From positions 35,971-99,970 of the forward strand of contig NW_019775081.1 in NCBI RefSeq assembly GCF_001039355.2: 64,000 nt of DNA, given 5' to 3'. Positions 23,714-39,407 of this stretch are shown piece after piece. The notes beneath the pieces are model-generated. The model was not told where the DNA came from. It did not search any database and saw nothing but the letters and a program-made list of their open reading frames with translations. The translations under genes were made by a program, and so were the position numbers. The stretch's first letter is position 1; every line of letters starts with the position of its first letter. This DNA comes from Lingula anatina (Eukaryota > Brachiopoda > Lingulata > Lingulida > Lingulidae).

Positions 23714-26100
23714 GGACACGAGGCACTGACGAGGGGCACGTAGGCCTACACGCCCACATCCAATATAGAGGTGCATTTCCCATGCTGAAGTAAAATTGAA
23801 TGAACTCAAAGTTGTATTCAATTTTTTAAACATACATGTGTATAGAACAAAAATCCACGATTGTCTCAATTTAAATTCAAATTTTACTTTTTACCATGTC
23901 TTTACATTAAGCAAAGAGCCCTAGATGGTAACGTATATTCCAAAAACGTACGGTAACGTACGGTCCGGGTCATTTAATTTTAATTTTTGTACCGCGTTCC
24001 GATATATTTTGTAGTGGTTCAGATAGGTAAATTAGACATGACGTAAGGATGTTTTTATAAATTTTTAAACTGTAATTCAAGGGGCTCTGCGTCATGGCTA
24101 GTTCTAGGTTCCCTAGAAAAATTGTCAAAATGTTCTATTTTGTTCAAGTACTTGGTGCAAGAGAAAACTGTTCTCTTTTGCTGACCGAAAAATATATTGC
24201 GATGGTTTGACATTTCTGGTATAATATTAGGAGCACGAGGGGAAAAATTATCTATTTGCTGTTTATTTTATTGTCGGTAGGGTGCATTTTCCCCGTTTTT
24301 TAATATTCAGTGACAAGCAAACTAAAGTTGCTCAAAGACAATTAATTGCTCTATACAGAAGATTTTTTACAACGTTATACTTGTAGGAGATATTTCAAAG
24401 ACCAAAACCAGTGATGATTGAATTTTCAGAGTGGGTACCAAGTTTCACAGATGGACGTTTTGCATTTTCGACAATAAAGCAATGTTCCTTTTTGGGGTTA
24501 GCCGATTAATTATAATTATTGTTATTATTATTGTTATTCATGGTTCCAGAGAAGAGTGAAACTTTGATTCAAATTTCATGTGGGACCCCAAAATAATCAA
24601 ACATAGTTTGCTATCTGAGCACTAAATATTATTGACCTCAACTGCACCTCTGGTTTATCTAATCAATGTGTCTAAAACACGCCAGGCCAGATATTTAATA
24701 TGTGCATTTCACCGATATACATGTATATTATCATCGTGATGTCATTCTATCAGTCCTGGCTTTTACAGAAAAACTCTGTGTTCGTATTTACAAAACTAAC
24801 TACACCAAGACTGCAGTTCCAAAATAAACAACAGTCGCCTCATTTATAATTTTTACAGATAAGTTAGTTGTCGCCGTTTCTATTGACATTTTAAAAATGT
24901 ACAGCGGTACAATTTCTCGGTACTAGTATAAAGAAAGGTTTTGCAGTCATTCTTGCCGTAAATGAAACATAAGAACATGAAACGTAAGAAACAATTTCAT
25001 CGTCATCTGTTAAAGTTGCATTTTTCTCATTTGCTCTTGTATCCAGTCGTAGTACATAGAGACCACAGTGTAGACTCCCGGCTTTTTAGGCCATCCGCAA
25101 CCATCTCCGAAACTCACTAAGCCTACAATATGATGAGGGAGGAAAACCATAAGGTGGCAGTTATAACACATAAAAATGCTCAGAAAACATTAATTAATTA
25201 GATAAATCTTTAATTTTTAATCTAGTTTTATTACGGGGAACGTGTACTGACATTGTGAAGTCGACATTTTATTTAGCTTGCATAGTGCATTTATCATTAT
25301 CCTCTCCCTTGCGTCTTCGGTTTATAGGCATACCCTAATTGGACAGATAGGCTTACTTGCAGGCCTTTACCCTGTTGGTGTCACCGAATAGATATTTTGC
25401 TCGTAAATAAAATATTTTTTAGCTTCTGCAACGATAGGACGGCTGTGGTGATCTTTCTTTACTATTATAAGTGTGTGTCTATGAGAAAACCAGCCCAAAT
25501 GCAGATAATTCGGCAATATCTGAGGCTGCAATATTTCCTCAAACAGATCCCTACTTCCAGAGATAGACTAGTGACATTTGGGAGGGGAGGGGGATTAATC
25601 AAGCAAAAATTCATCTGAAAACAAGGTAATTTTGATTGGCCTTACAGTTTATACAAGTCTCACCAAATGATTTAGTTTGATGATTTATTATAACCTAGCA
25701 AAAGATAGGGGATTTAAATGATATACAATATTTTGACTCTCTTTGTTTCCATGGTAACAAACCAAACGTTTTTCTCAGGGCTACGAATCACGTGCTTTGA
25801 ACCCCCCCCCCCCTTCTTTTTTGCCAATATCGTCATCTTTACGGCTCTTTGGGGTATACATGTAAGTGTGATCAGGACTAAAAGATAACGCATTAATCTG
25901 TTTAAAATTTAAATAAAAACTAACTGGTGCTCTACAACTTGTCCGTTGTAACAGATAGAACATGACCCTATTTCTAATTTTTCATATTATGCACGGACTC
26001 ACCTTCAGCTAGCTATCCCTTTCGAATCAACACACGGTCTAAAACGCTGTTAGACTTTTTATTTTCATGTTACCAAGTCTAATTTTTTTTTCTGGTTAAA
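23714..26100. other. AT-rich stretch without a supported gene
   Basis: Only short, unsupported open frames. A C-run lies at 25801-25813. Nothing functional was identified. Exons of SDAD1 or trehalase expected in this interval were looked for and not found. Confidence 0.4.
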
Positions 26101-26129
26101 ACACGCATCTAACACATTTCAAGCGATAT

Positions 26130-26326
26130 CCAGATATCATAAAGTAAAGGAGTTTTTACCGAAGGAGTTTAGAAGAGGACTAGAAAAAGGCAAGAATGAC
26201 CTAGCATTTGTGAGCACGAAGATGAGAGGAAATGTCAATAAAGAGGGTCACAGACTATTCAGGAAAGGAGATTGGCTTCCAGCACAACAAATTGACGGTT
26301 ATTTTTTTATACATTATCAATGTTAA
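26130..26326 (+). pseudogene. orphan terminal-exon-like coding fragment
   Basis: One frame reads for about 65 codons to a stop at 26324-26326. It includes KEFLPKEFRRGLEKGKND and GHRLFRKGDWLPAQQIDGYF. The pattern resembles the C-terminal segment (..MR....G..LF...W.TAQQI.SFF) of an uncharacterised protein family that recurs in cnidarian and molluscan genomes, often in mobile contexts. A weak acceptor (CCAG) lies near 26132. No other exon of such a gene was seen, so it is most likely a relic. Confidence 0.35.
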
Positions 26327-27118
26327 ATAAGTGTGCAAAGTTGAGTGCTCTGCATGATTCTATAAATCAGTAAGATCAATTAAGATTTGAAGTGAAAAGA
26401 GACCAAATAAGGAAACACGTGACAAGGATGTTGAATGTATAAAAACTTAAATGTTATGAGCTGTAATGTTTGATATAAAACTGCAAAGAAGTTTCATAAC
26501 ACCAGGATATATTTTGCGTTTGTGTTATTTTTGCTTTTTGAATAGAAACTTATCTTGTTTTGCTACATTTATATGATAAAGATTGTAATGTTCACAACTT
26601 ATTTTGCACTGCTTTGCATATATTGCTGTATTATAACTTTGTATTTTCTATAATTGTTCATCTGAGACAACAAAAAACCATTCGAAAGAATTTTGTAGTT
26701 TTGCCTATAAATAGTCACAAAAAATTGGCATGGACGATACAAAAAAAAAAAAAAAAAAAAAAAACTGTTCTCATAAATACTATGAATTATCCTGATCTAC
26801 TATATGATGATATTGCACTAAAACGAAATTCATTATTAAACTGATTTTTTATCCGTATTAAAAAGACTAATATGATATTTTAAAAATGTAAAAAGTATCA
26901 TGTAAACTGGTAAATAAATTGCCAGTGCCCATCCAAAGTAACAGAATCTAAGATATATTTCCTCTAAAATTTTTGTCCACCGAAATTTAAAAAGAGCCCT
27001 AGCTCAAGTATTCTTCAGCTTCAACTTAAAAAGTCCATATATGGCAATTTAAAACAAGGCAGCAAAGCTGTCAAATGTACAGACAAAAAGCAGGAAATAA
27101 AAAAATAGGCTACTGTCA

Positions 27119-27672
27119 ATTCTGATGCAAAAGTACATTATGTTAAACTGCAAATTCAACATCAAATTTTAATTATGCTCAACAGGTAATACCAATGTAA
27201 GTAAAATGTGAAACAAGCATAAGGCTTCAGGCCCATGGGAGTTCAAGTTCACACTTTGAAAATGTAAAACTTCCAGAAAAAGAAGTCAATTAGACTGCTT
27301 TTCCAACTCAGGCTACATTTTAGTCCTGTATTTCTTTTTTTAAAGTTTGGCAATCATAAGTAACATGGTTTTCCCATAATGGTCATCATGGCAGCAGCAC
27401 CCAGAATTGTCTTTTCTTCTATTCTGATGCAATATTACATAATGGTTAACAGCATAATGACAATCAATTTTTAATAACAAAATATATGTATCATGGATTT
27501 TCAGAAAATGTGACTAGCCTGGGTCTTCAAGCCTGTGGAACTTCAAAGTCACACCTTAAAAATGCCAATGTGTGAAAAATTAAATTTTCACAAAAAAAAA
27601 AACTGTTTAACTGGCAGATTGCATTGCCTACTGAGGCTGTATTTTAGTCCCATGTTTCTTTNAAAAAAAATT
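27119..27672. repeat. diverged tandem duplication, about 300-bp period, ending at an n (27662)
   Basis: Copy A (about 27119-27352) and copy B (about 27421-27672) share ATTCTGATGCAA starts, the CTTCAAGTTCACAC / CTTCAAAGTCACAC segment and AGGCT..ATTTTAGTCC before a T/A homopolymer. The n at 27662 sits in that homopolymer of copy B. Confidence 0.7.
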
Positions 27673-27937
27673 ACCCTTTCTCACACTGTGCATTTCACTA
27701 ATTAGAAATTTATGCTTTGAGAGACTGACAATTTCATAACTGGCTATAATTAAGGTAAGAGAATAAACGTAATGGAACCCCCACGCTTGGCCAATTACTG
27801 ACTTATTTTGATTGCTCTATACAGTTAAAAGCAAACTTGTGAAAGGGAGCAAAAATTTGCATAATTATATGTTAGGATCAGTATAAGTGATTAGAAACAA
27901 ATAAATGTGATGCATGATATGACCATAGGTGACTTAC

Positions 27938-30359
<2,422 letters not shown>

Positions 30360-30600
30360 AGCAGATTATCTAGGTGTCAAATTACAAGTTGTTTATCTGT
30401 TACTATATAACTCATTCAACATTAGTTTTTCTCGCTTTACACATGCTGCCGGATACTGAAAATGCGCATGCGTTAGATTTAGCAAGACTTCCGCTTACAA
30501 AGGGGGGGGGGGGGGGGGCGAGAAAAATGTAGTGTGGAATTTANAAAAAAAAACAAAAAAAAACACTTCAACTTCCATAAAGTCCTCAAACCCAATAAAA
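30360..30600. promoter_or_regulatory. SDAD1 5' flank with a 17-G run and an n
   Basis: Upstream of the SDAD1 start codon lie a G-run at 30502-30518 and, at 30544, an n inside an A-rich tract. No TATA box is obvious. The start of transcription cannot be placed. Confidence 0.4.
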
Positions 30601-32721
30601 TCATAAAAAATATTCAGCAGATAACCTACTTTTTGTAAGTTATCAGGGTAGGGATATACTGGGTATGACCCCCCTGGGCTCCCTTAATTTATTCAATATT
30701 TTGAACATGCCAGTGTTGCAGTTATCATTAAATATTAGAACTAGCACACCTAGGTCATGTCATAGGTCACTGTTAAACTTTGGGTGTTAGACTGCGAGAA
30801 CACTGTTAAACTTGGGGTCTCAAGTATAACAAACTGACAATATAGTCTTAACATGTTGCCTGTCTGTGTATAAGCAGCTGTGCTCAAGTACTAGTATAGC
30901 AATGCAATGCTCTAGATCAAACAGCCAACCATTACGGTATCGTTTGAAAACTCATGCTTTTATAAGTAGCTAGAGCAACATATCCTATACAAATTCAAAA
31001 AAAAAAATCTTTACAAGAAAAACCAGAGTCATGAACATTGTAGCATGGGTTCCTTTATTACAAATATAATGTAAATCGAGGGATGAAAATGTAACAGTTT
31101 ACCATTAGAGTCTAATAAACTAATATTGATTAATACATTTTAACAATTTTAAAACATACTACAAAATATTAAATCAAAAAGCTAAAGCCAGTTATCACAA
31201 ATTTTATAAAGTTATCTCAAAATCACAATACCCCTGGAATCTTTAATTTTCCATCCTATAGTATTGGTATACTATACATGTAGTAGACAGTGACAGTGAC
31301 ACACTTTCAGAAAGCATGAAAAGAAAAATGAAAAAGAAAACCTACACATCTAACTGCAAAAATAAGTATATTCCGTGTAAATATTTCCATCCAATATGTC
31401 AATTGATACCTTTGCAAGTGAAAAGTTCATGTCTGAAATTCAATACTGTTATATTCCGTCAGTCACACACGAAAGGAATATTTGTCCTACTTACTCCATC
31501 TTGTACATAATAAGCAACTTCAATTCTATAGCAAAGGGTTACCAGAACACAAAGCTTTTGAAATATGTCATATTATGCACTACAATCCTTGTATATAAAA
31601 AATAGTTTGCCAAGCTCTATATTTTCACAGACGGTTTCATTAAGTTGTTCCCCATCTACAAGAATTGAAGTTTGATTTAACAACTAACAATAAAGATAAT
31701 ATTGACTCTGTGAATAAAATTAGACAAAGTACACTCAAATCATTTTTTAATGAAGAACAAGCATTTACCCTGTATTGCTTAAAATATTCCAAGATAAAGA
31801 AGTGACCCATATCTGACTCTGCATCTCAAAGTTAATCCTCTAATACATATCACCCATTTGCAGAGCTTGATGGTAAACATTGTAGTCCACTAATGGCCTG
31901 CATCTCACCTATATTTTTATGCTTACATCTCATGGGATTTGACCTACCCTTTACTACCTTGTATACATTATGGCAACTTAGGTATGTGTACAGTAAGATT
32001 TAGGTCACCAGTGGTAAGGGCGGGAAGAACCCTTTAGGATCCAGGGGTCCTAGGGGAGAACAAAGGGATGACTGCTGGTTTTTGATATTGCAAGTAAAAA
32101 GTTTTAATTAAATATTGCAATAAAATACTATTCAGACTATGCATTTTCCAGCAAATTTTGCGAAGCATTTATGTATACCTAAAAACTAAAAATGTCGTAT
32201 TGATATCTTCATTCAGCCTTTTTTCTCTGGCATCACAACAGGAAAACAACATACACTGTATATTATCCACATAGTACCAGTAACTAATGGGTAACATAAT
32301 GTCTATAGCATCTGCAATGTTTTGTTAATAAAGCTTCAGCATACATAAAGAACATAACAATGAGGACCATGGGAGATGGCTCAAAGTCTTACACCTTAGC
32401 ATAAAATCCAACGAGATTTGGCAGGAATGGGAAGCAATATCAGAAATAATTAATGGCAGACAAGTAAATGCAGAGTGACAATGAATTTAAGCCAACAGAT
32501 TTTATCCATGGATGTTTTTCCAAAGTTGTGTGAAATTACAGTCTATTGCACATCAGCACAAATTTATCTTTTGTACTAATGTCTAATTAAGAAGACATTC
32601 CTAGTGCACAATGACATAGTTTCACTCTTATTGCTAATTAAAAAGTAAGCCCTTTCTCATGTGGATTCTCAAGTCTCGTCACAAAGTGCCGAAAGTCTGG
32701 ATGATCTCCATTAAAAGGAAG
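30601..32721. other. AT-rich flank, probably including the 3'UTR of the minus-strand gene at 32722-33231
   Basis: No coding exon is supported. On the minus strand AATAAA occurs at about 31050, so a 3'UTR of up to 1.7 kb is possible. Short frames at 31316-31605 are not supported. Confidence 0.35.
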
Positions 32722-33231
32722 TTAGACATGTTTTTCACAAAACATGGAATTGTAGACTGCAGATAAGACCACGCCCCCTGTCATCCCAAACACAAACCCA
32801 GTTGCCCCCGACACACCTATCTGTAATGCAACAAGGTACCCTGCAGTCGCACCCAGGGCACTTGCGCGATCCACACGCACTTGGTTGCGGTTGTAACGAA
32901 GGCGGTAACATCTGTCATATATTCCTTCCTCGTCCCAATTCATGCTGTTGCATTTCATGAAGGTCATAGCAGGGCCCAGGACGAGTCCAATTATCGCTCC
33001 ATTTCTACCATGGCGAGCAGCAGTCTCCATGATAGCGTTCAGGGTACGTGGACCACGGATGGCCTGTGTGAGAGGTCCTGTGAGAAGAGTGCCAAGAAAA
33101 GCACCTGCCTGGACTGTTTTAATGGTGACATGGCCAAAAAGTTCCACATTTGCATGAGGTATTTCCCGCATCTGCTCATCTGTCAACTTCTGGCCCATCA
33201 TGTTGCGACTCCAGTAGAAACCTCCAGGCAT
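32722..33231 (-). CDS. small glycine-rich membrane-like protein, uncharacterised family (169 aa)
   Basis: An uninterrupted frame from ATG (complement of 33229-33231, Kozak-like CCACC just before) to TAA at 32722-32724. It is markedly GC-richer than its flanks. The protein starts MPGGFYWSRNMMGQKLTDEQ and has three or four weakly hydrophobic, glycine-rich segments (about residues 38-60, 74-90 and 122-160) with GxxxG-type spacing: GAFLGTLLTGPL, GRNGAIIGLVLGPAM, GATAGYLVALQIGVSGATG. An Arg/Tyr-rich loop (YDRCYRLRYNRNQVRVDRAS) lies between them. This layout recalls Tim17/22-type or DUF1757-like small mitochondrial membrane proteins, but I cannot name the family with certainty. Upstream, an acceptor-like site near 33258 suggests that a non-coding 5' exon precedes it. 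Confidence 0.8.
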   Translation of the reverse strand: MPGGFYWSRNMMGQKLTDEQMREIPHANVELFGHVTIKTVQAGAFLGTLLTGPLTQAIRGPRTLNAIMETAARHGRNGAIIGLVLGPAMTFMKCNSMNWDEEGIYDRCYRLRYNRNQVRVDRASALGATAGYLVALQIGVSGATGFVFGMTGGVVLSAVYNSMFCEKHV

Positions 33232-34299
33232 GGTGGATGTAGTTAAATTTACTTCAGAGAAAAATGTAATATTGCTGAAAAATAAAAATAATAAACAACA
33301 CTTAGAATGTCACAATTTTTTAAAAGCTACTGAGTATATGCACTGTACTTACAGGTCAATTTGTATCCAGTACATAATATGCTAAAGGCAATATTATGAA
33401 GTATGTGTAGGATTAAGTAATATAATGGTCAATTCTTGATACGTCTATTACTTTATCAGTAGATTATGTGCTTATCTTTCCATGAATATCATCAAATCTG
33501 TCTTTGACCAACACCTCGTAAAGAATTCATGCACACTATAAACATTGCACATTCACAAATTCCACATTCACAAATTCAATTTCAAATCGTGTTGTCAAAG
33601 TGACACCTTTTCTTAGTCTGCAAGAAGATTTTAGAATTGCACTTACTATATATGATTGGTAGGTTCAGTTGATGCAATCTTTAAAAAGAATGACGCGAGA
33701 TCAACATATGCAAGTAACATGCCTATGAATGTGGATCGAGAGCAAATAACCAAACATTGCACCACAGTCAAAACGACTGCAAAGTCAGATACTCAGTGTT
33801 CAAACTATATTTCTGCACCTCCATTTAACACTACCTTTTCTGATTCTACAGTCAAGCAATGCCAACTAAAACTCACCTTCCAAATGCAGCAAAACCGTGC
33901 AACGTCTGAACGCTTGTTAAGCCGGAAAAAGATCTCGTCAATGTTTACACTGACTTAGTTCAGTTCGAGGTTTTGACCTTATTCCTTCACAATCCCTAAA
34001 AACAAGGTTAGGACAGAGGTCGCCTGAGGACACCGTCCCAATTTATCACTGATTATAGTTACTGGGCAAAGACACGACTGAGGGTAAAGGCCAATCAGAA
34101 AATAATATATATTTACCTAATATAAAGGAATGAAAATGACGACTGATTTCAGTTTGAAAAGTAATAAATAAAAATTACTGATAGGCCTACAACCGTACTA
34201 GTAACGTACTCAGGGGCGGGTCCAGGATTATTTGGGGGGGGGGGGTACGGTTTAGATCTATGATTATGCTAATCAAAATTCTAATTTCAAGAGGGAACC

Positions 34300-34307
34300 A
34301 TTGGTGT

Positions 34308-34338
<31 letters not shown>

Positions 34339-34340
34339 CA
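34300..34340. repeat. poly-T tract
   Basis: About 30 T in a row at 34309-34338, with a G-run at 34235-34245 just before. The Phe-rich open frame here comes from the tract. Confidence 0.9.
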
Positions 34341-34409
34341 GAAATCGAAGACCGAAGGAGGCATCTATAGGCCCTAACAATGCATTGCAATGGAGCGGGT
34401 ATATTATTA

Positions 34410-34494
34410 CCCAGATAAGATCGAGGACGTTGGGCCAGCGACGTTGGCATGGCTGGGCGAGCGACGTCGGGCCAACGTCGTCTTGCTATCTGGG
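34410..34494. mobile_element. 85-bp MITE, ends CCCAGATA...TATCTGGG, TA target duplication
   Basis: The terminal inverted repeat CCCAGATA continues internally as imperfect pairing of GACGTTGGGCC with GGCCAACGTCG. TA flanks both ends. TA duplication suggests Tc1/mariner type. Several GACGTTGG-like sub-repeats lie inside. Confidence 0.65.
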
Positions 34495-35777
34495 TATAGA
34501 CTGGGTTTTTTTTCTACTAAATAATCATTTGTTTTGTGTATCATTTTATTTTTTGTTTTTGAAAGTTTTATCATTCTCAAGTATAATTTTTGAAACCCTC
34601 AAGGATGAAAAGAGTTTGAATGTCAAAATAAAACAAGTCCTGTGATTGAAATTCAGCTTTGATCAGCTTTATGTCAAGTTAAAACACCGGAGACAAAAAA
34701 AAAAAAACGACAAGAATCGTCTTTGAATAATCAAAGAAGAAAAGAAAATATGAGTCTGCGCTTGTTGTTGTTTTTTTTTTTTTTTTTTTTTAATTCGTTG
34801 GATATGCTTTCAAAAGGTCCAAAATATAAAAGGAGCTAGTTTGAATTTATTTTGAAAATGTCGCGTAAGCAAGACAGCGTAGAAGTATAGGCCTAGTCCG
34901 TCGTCATGAAATATTTCCCACCAGTAGGTGTGAGTTGTCAACTTTACTTTTAAAAATACGAGTCACGTTAGTCACGTCAGTCATGTCTGCTTCGAACTGA
35001 GATGATCGGAGCCAACGTAGGTCTATTGTGTTAGTAAAGATACGTCACACCACAATCACTACAAACACAATCACACGACAGATACAGGACTTGGGAGCCA
35101 CTCGGCGGCCCAAGACTCTATCGTATTTGTTGATTGGATACTAAAAGGAAGTTTGACACGAAATGTAAACCTTTTCTAATTTAGTTTCTAAAAGAGTTGA
35201 TAAAAAATGAAAACACTCCCAAAAATAATTTGTATTTAGAAGGAGGGGCGATCTAAAAAAAAAGACGATTTGCTAAATGCACATTGCTTTTTAAGTTTAC
35301 ACATTTCCTGGGAGGGGAGGCTGTTCCCCCCCCCCTTCCCTTCTCAGAGTTTGCTCTTTCTTTTCCTAGTCCATTAGGAATCTCTCACTTCTCCTCAAGT
35401 CAGCGTCTAGATTATTACAAACAGCTTGTATTGCATGTTTTGTAGACCTTTAACAAGTGCCCCAAGCAATTCTTTCTGCCAGCGGACCGGTTTTAGGCCT
35501 CTAATTAGAAAAAGTGAAGCCGACAGATAAAAATTAAAGCATGGGGTGCTGAAATACATTTATAAGAATGGAATGGCGATCAACTTCATACGGCTCACAA
35601 AGTGTAAATGGACCTCTCGGTTATAATGAGCGTCACCGTGATTTAAAAGCCATACATAGCTTTTGTAAAAATTCACAGCCTTTCTTCAAGGCGGTCACCC
35701 GGTGATTTGAACAGATTTAAGCATAATAACCTGTTTTCTGCTACACCTCGGTCTTTTAAGGCAACGGCTGCGTACTG

Positions 35778-35783
<6 letters not shown>

Positions 35784-35831
<48 letters not shown>
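35784..35831. repeat. (CA)n microsatellite
   Basis: About 24 CA units without interruption. Confidence 0.97.
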
Positions 35832-35833
<2 letters not shown>

Positions 35834-38800
35834 AATCGAAAAGCTAAAAACCGAAAATAGTGGCCCTCTAAATGAGCAGTCCTCTAAATAAGACAACGTC
35901 AGGGCTGATTTCTTCATTTAGGCAGACCGCTACAGATCTATCATAGATCGAATTAAACAGAGGAGGAAGAGGTCGAGAGCAGGATTGAAGTTCTATGTTT
36001 TACATGTAATGTGGTAGTGGATATAATTAACTATTCACTCACAAGAATTTGGCTTTATATGTAGTGAAAACATGGAAATATCTATAATTGGAATTTACTA
36101 ACGTTTTTGAGATAGTAATCACTTACTTTGGAACAAAAATATTAGTAAAACAGCCACGTTAGTAAATGCAAACCCTTGGGACCGTGAACAATCATATAGA
36201 TGATATAACTTGAATGTATAAATGGGCTTTATTCCATTGTAACAGCAGGTGAGCCTGATCTTTCAAAAGTAGATATAATTATTAAATATATTTTAAAAAA
36301 GGAAAAAAAAAGTGTTGTGATAAAAGGTGGTTTTAAAATGAACGTGTCCATAGACTTACTGTATGTTGATCTGATCTTGATTATTCTGACGCAATTAATT
36401 GTAAATCTTCTTCTCACCAAAACTACTGTATATGCCTTTTTACTGAAGTGTTGTTATTTTTCAATTTTTCTTGAACTTTTTTGGTCAGAAGGGGGTGAAA
36501 ATGTTAACAAAGTTTTTTTAAGCATAATGCTACGTGATTATGACAGTTACACTGCGCAGCACTATGAATTTACCCTTTTTTGTAACAAAATTTGGGGGAT
36601 ATGATTTAGTTATTTTCAAAACAAAGTAGACACATCCTTGCTTTCTTTGTTTTTTTTTTTTTTCATTGTTTTTTTCTTCGCTTGGGATATAGTTGAGACA
36701 CCTTTCTTTGATTTTTTTTTCCAGAAAAGAGGATGATATGCAATGCATCAATTTATAATTTTTGTCAAACATTTTTCAGATAATTTTACATGAACATTCT
36801 TTGCACAAAAGAAATAAATTAGCAAATTAACACAACTACGCTGCGCTGCGTTAAATATAATTTGCCAGTTTGCGCTTGATAAAAAATCCCGTGTGTGAAC
36901 TTGCCATAACACGCAGTCAAAAACCGTTGCCATGCAGAGTAACTTCTTCTGACTGTGAATCTCGCAGATGACCTCACATCAAAGGGAGTGCTCTTGATGT
37001 AACCGCAATTAGATTGAATGTCTGATTTAGTTGACACTACAAGTTTTTTTTTGCTATGATATACAGTTGACAAAGTACTTTAAATAGAGGTAAGAGCCTA
37101 TTTTTGTCTAGGTAAGTATTTTTCGTGAAGTGTTTAGGGTCTCAAACAAGGCCCCTCAAACAATGGTTGGGTTGTTACTTGAGAGTTACTTTAATTAGAA
37201 AACGTGAGCCCTCATATTACCCCGACTTTTGATTTAATGTTTTTTCAGAGAGAGAGACTTTGAAGAATGCAAAATGACTTCAATTAATTCAAACTGACAC
37301 CCAAACGAACTTAACAAAAGCTACTGTAATAAAAGCACGTGTTGAAAGATAGCAATTGCATAAATGAATTTGCATACATTTTGATCTCAGCGGAGATGTT
37401 TTCCGACGGGCTCTAATTTTTTTCTCCTAAAATGTCTTTACAAAAGACTGTACCCATTGGCTCTGTTCACTTATCCAATTTTCCCAAAGGCCTTGGCTAG
37501 AAAGAGACGCAGACATTTACCAGACCTAGACGACCTTTCAAATCTTTCTTCGGCTCTTTTTGTCACATTCCATCGGATCAAATGATCGTATGACCACTGT
37601 TGTGTGCTTCGCCTCATGGAAAAATACAGCTACTGGACTCTCTGTGATGCAGCGCAATCTGTCATCGCCAAGTTCTATTATTGACGATATTGTCTCAAAT
37701 GTTCGCACTTTTTGGCATCTGTTTGAATGCCGTTTTCTTGGAATGTAAACCAAACCGTCTGGTTACATCTATTTTGTCTTTGTAGACACGTGGCAAAAAA
37801 TTCCTTACAACTGAGGGTTATTTGTGATTTTACCTTTGTGAAGAAAGAGGTCTTACGTAGTTTTTTTCACTTATGTACTTTTTTATTCCCTAATTTTGAA
37901 TAATTGGTTTTTGATTCAAGATTATAGTAGAACAGTTATTTTCAAAGCGTGCATGGCAATAAAAAACATTTATATTTTTCTCTTTTCTTTCTTTAAAACC
38001 CGTTCTGCAACTATTGTCCGATTGGTCTTTAAGAATAACTGTACCCATCTCAGTAATGTTCTGTCACGATTAGACCAGGTACTTTTCCATCCATTTTCAC
38101 AAAGAAAGCGCTTGAAGGTCATGATGAAATTATAACATCCTTTTATCTGTAGCTTGGCATTCATTCCTATGAAATGTGGAGTGTCTTTCTAGTCTAAATA
38201 GTTGCGGTTAGTTGTTTATCAATTAAGCATCGCACTTTTTATGTCGCAAACTAGAGAGCAGACGGCATGGTGTTGAATAACTTTTCTTGTGACTGAATTT
38301 TAGGAAGACCGGAGAAAAGCCCGTGGATTGATGGGCCAGGATTGATGTCCAAGTACACGGGGAGGCGGGAGGGGGAGGGGGGCTCTGGCTGACAAAGTAC
38401 ACATTTGCTGACAAATCTTGAAAGAAAGTATTGGAAAACAGACAAAAGAAAGCTCTCTTTCTCTCCTTATTTTAATTCCATTTCATTATTATTTTGTACA
38501 ACGGTCTAAAATAATCTTTAAAATCGATATATCGATCGCAACGGGGAAAGTGTAGCTATTTTTTCTCCCCTTAATAATTAAGCCAAACAGATAAAAGAGT
38601 CATGTAATATTGTGCAAATTTTTTAACTTAAAAATAAAACAAAAATTAATAGTAAATCAGAAATTTAAGATAAAATGAAGACGAAAAAAACATTGGGCTT
38701 TGGAAAAGCTTAAATGTCAAAAAGATCCTGACATTCAGGGGGACTCCGTCTTCATCCACAAAGTATTGGAATATTTTTGCACTAACACACAAATAGTTAA

Positions 38801-38889
38801 AGACATACATTAGTCACAATACATGTACTGAGGAAATCATTACCCGTCCTCTTCGTGCTAGACCTGTGCCTGTATTGTACATTATACAT

Positions 38890-38952
38890 ATAATATAATA
38901 TAATATAATATAATATAATATAATATAATATAATATAATATAATATAATATA
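38890..38952. repeat. pentanucleotide microsatellite (TAATA)n
   Basis: About 12 perfect units. Confidence 0.97.
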
Positions 38953-39407
38953 GCACATCTTTTTTTTAGCCAGTGTTGTGGACAAACACAAAAGTAATAT
39001 TAGAAAAAGAAGGGAAGCATGATTATAATAATAACAATAATTATAATTTGAATATAGTTTGGCCCTATGTAAGGCGATAATACATGTAACATACTGGTCG
39101 CGATTAAATTCGCCCTTTGTATTACTGAGTATCGATTATAACCAGCGTTGCTAAGCCATGCGTCATATTCGATCGATTTTTCTTTGTATAGCCAAGACCA
39201 GCACAGACTGGTTGCAGCCAGAAAAACTTAGTTTTAGCTCGTTTTAGCTCTTTTTTTAGCTGAATAACCACTGTAATTTCAACTACTTGAATATGAGTAG
39301 TAACGATATATGAGCTCCTTCGATTTCTAGTTTTATGTAAGGGGGTTTAACATATATTTATGGTTAACCGAACCTTTCAGCCTTGTTTTAATATAAGTCT
39401 TCACGGT

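Larger units (their letters stand above)
34500..39400. other. intergenic stretch, no supported gene
   Basis: Only short frames without splice or family support. Simple repeats: (CA)n 35784-35831, a T-run at about 34771-34791, and a pentanucleotide (TAATA)n at about 38890-38952. Confidence 0.45.
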
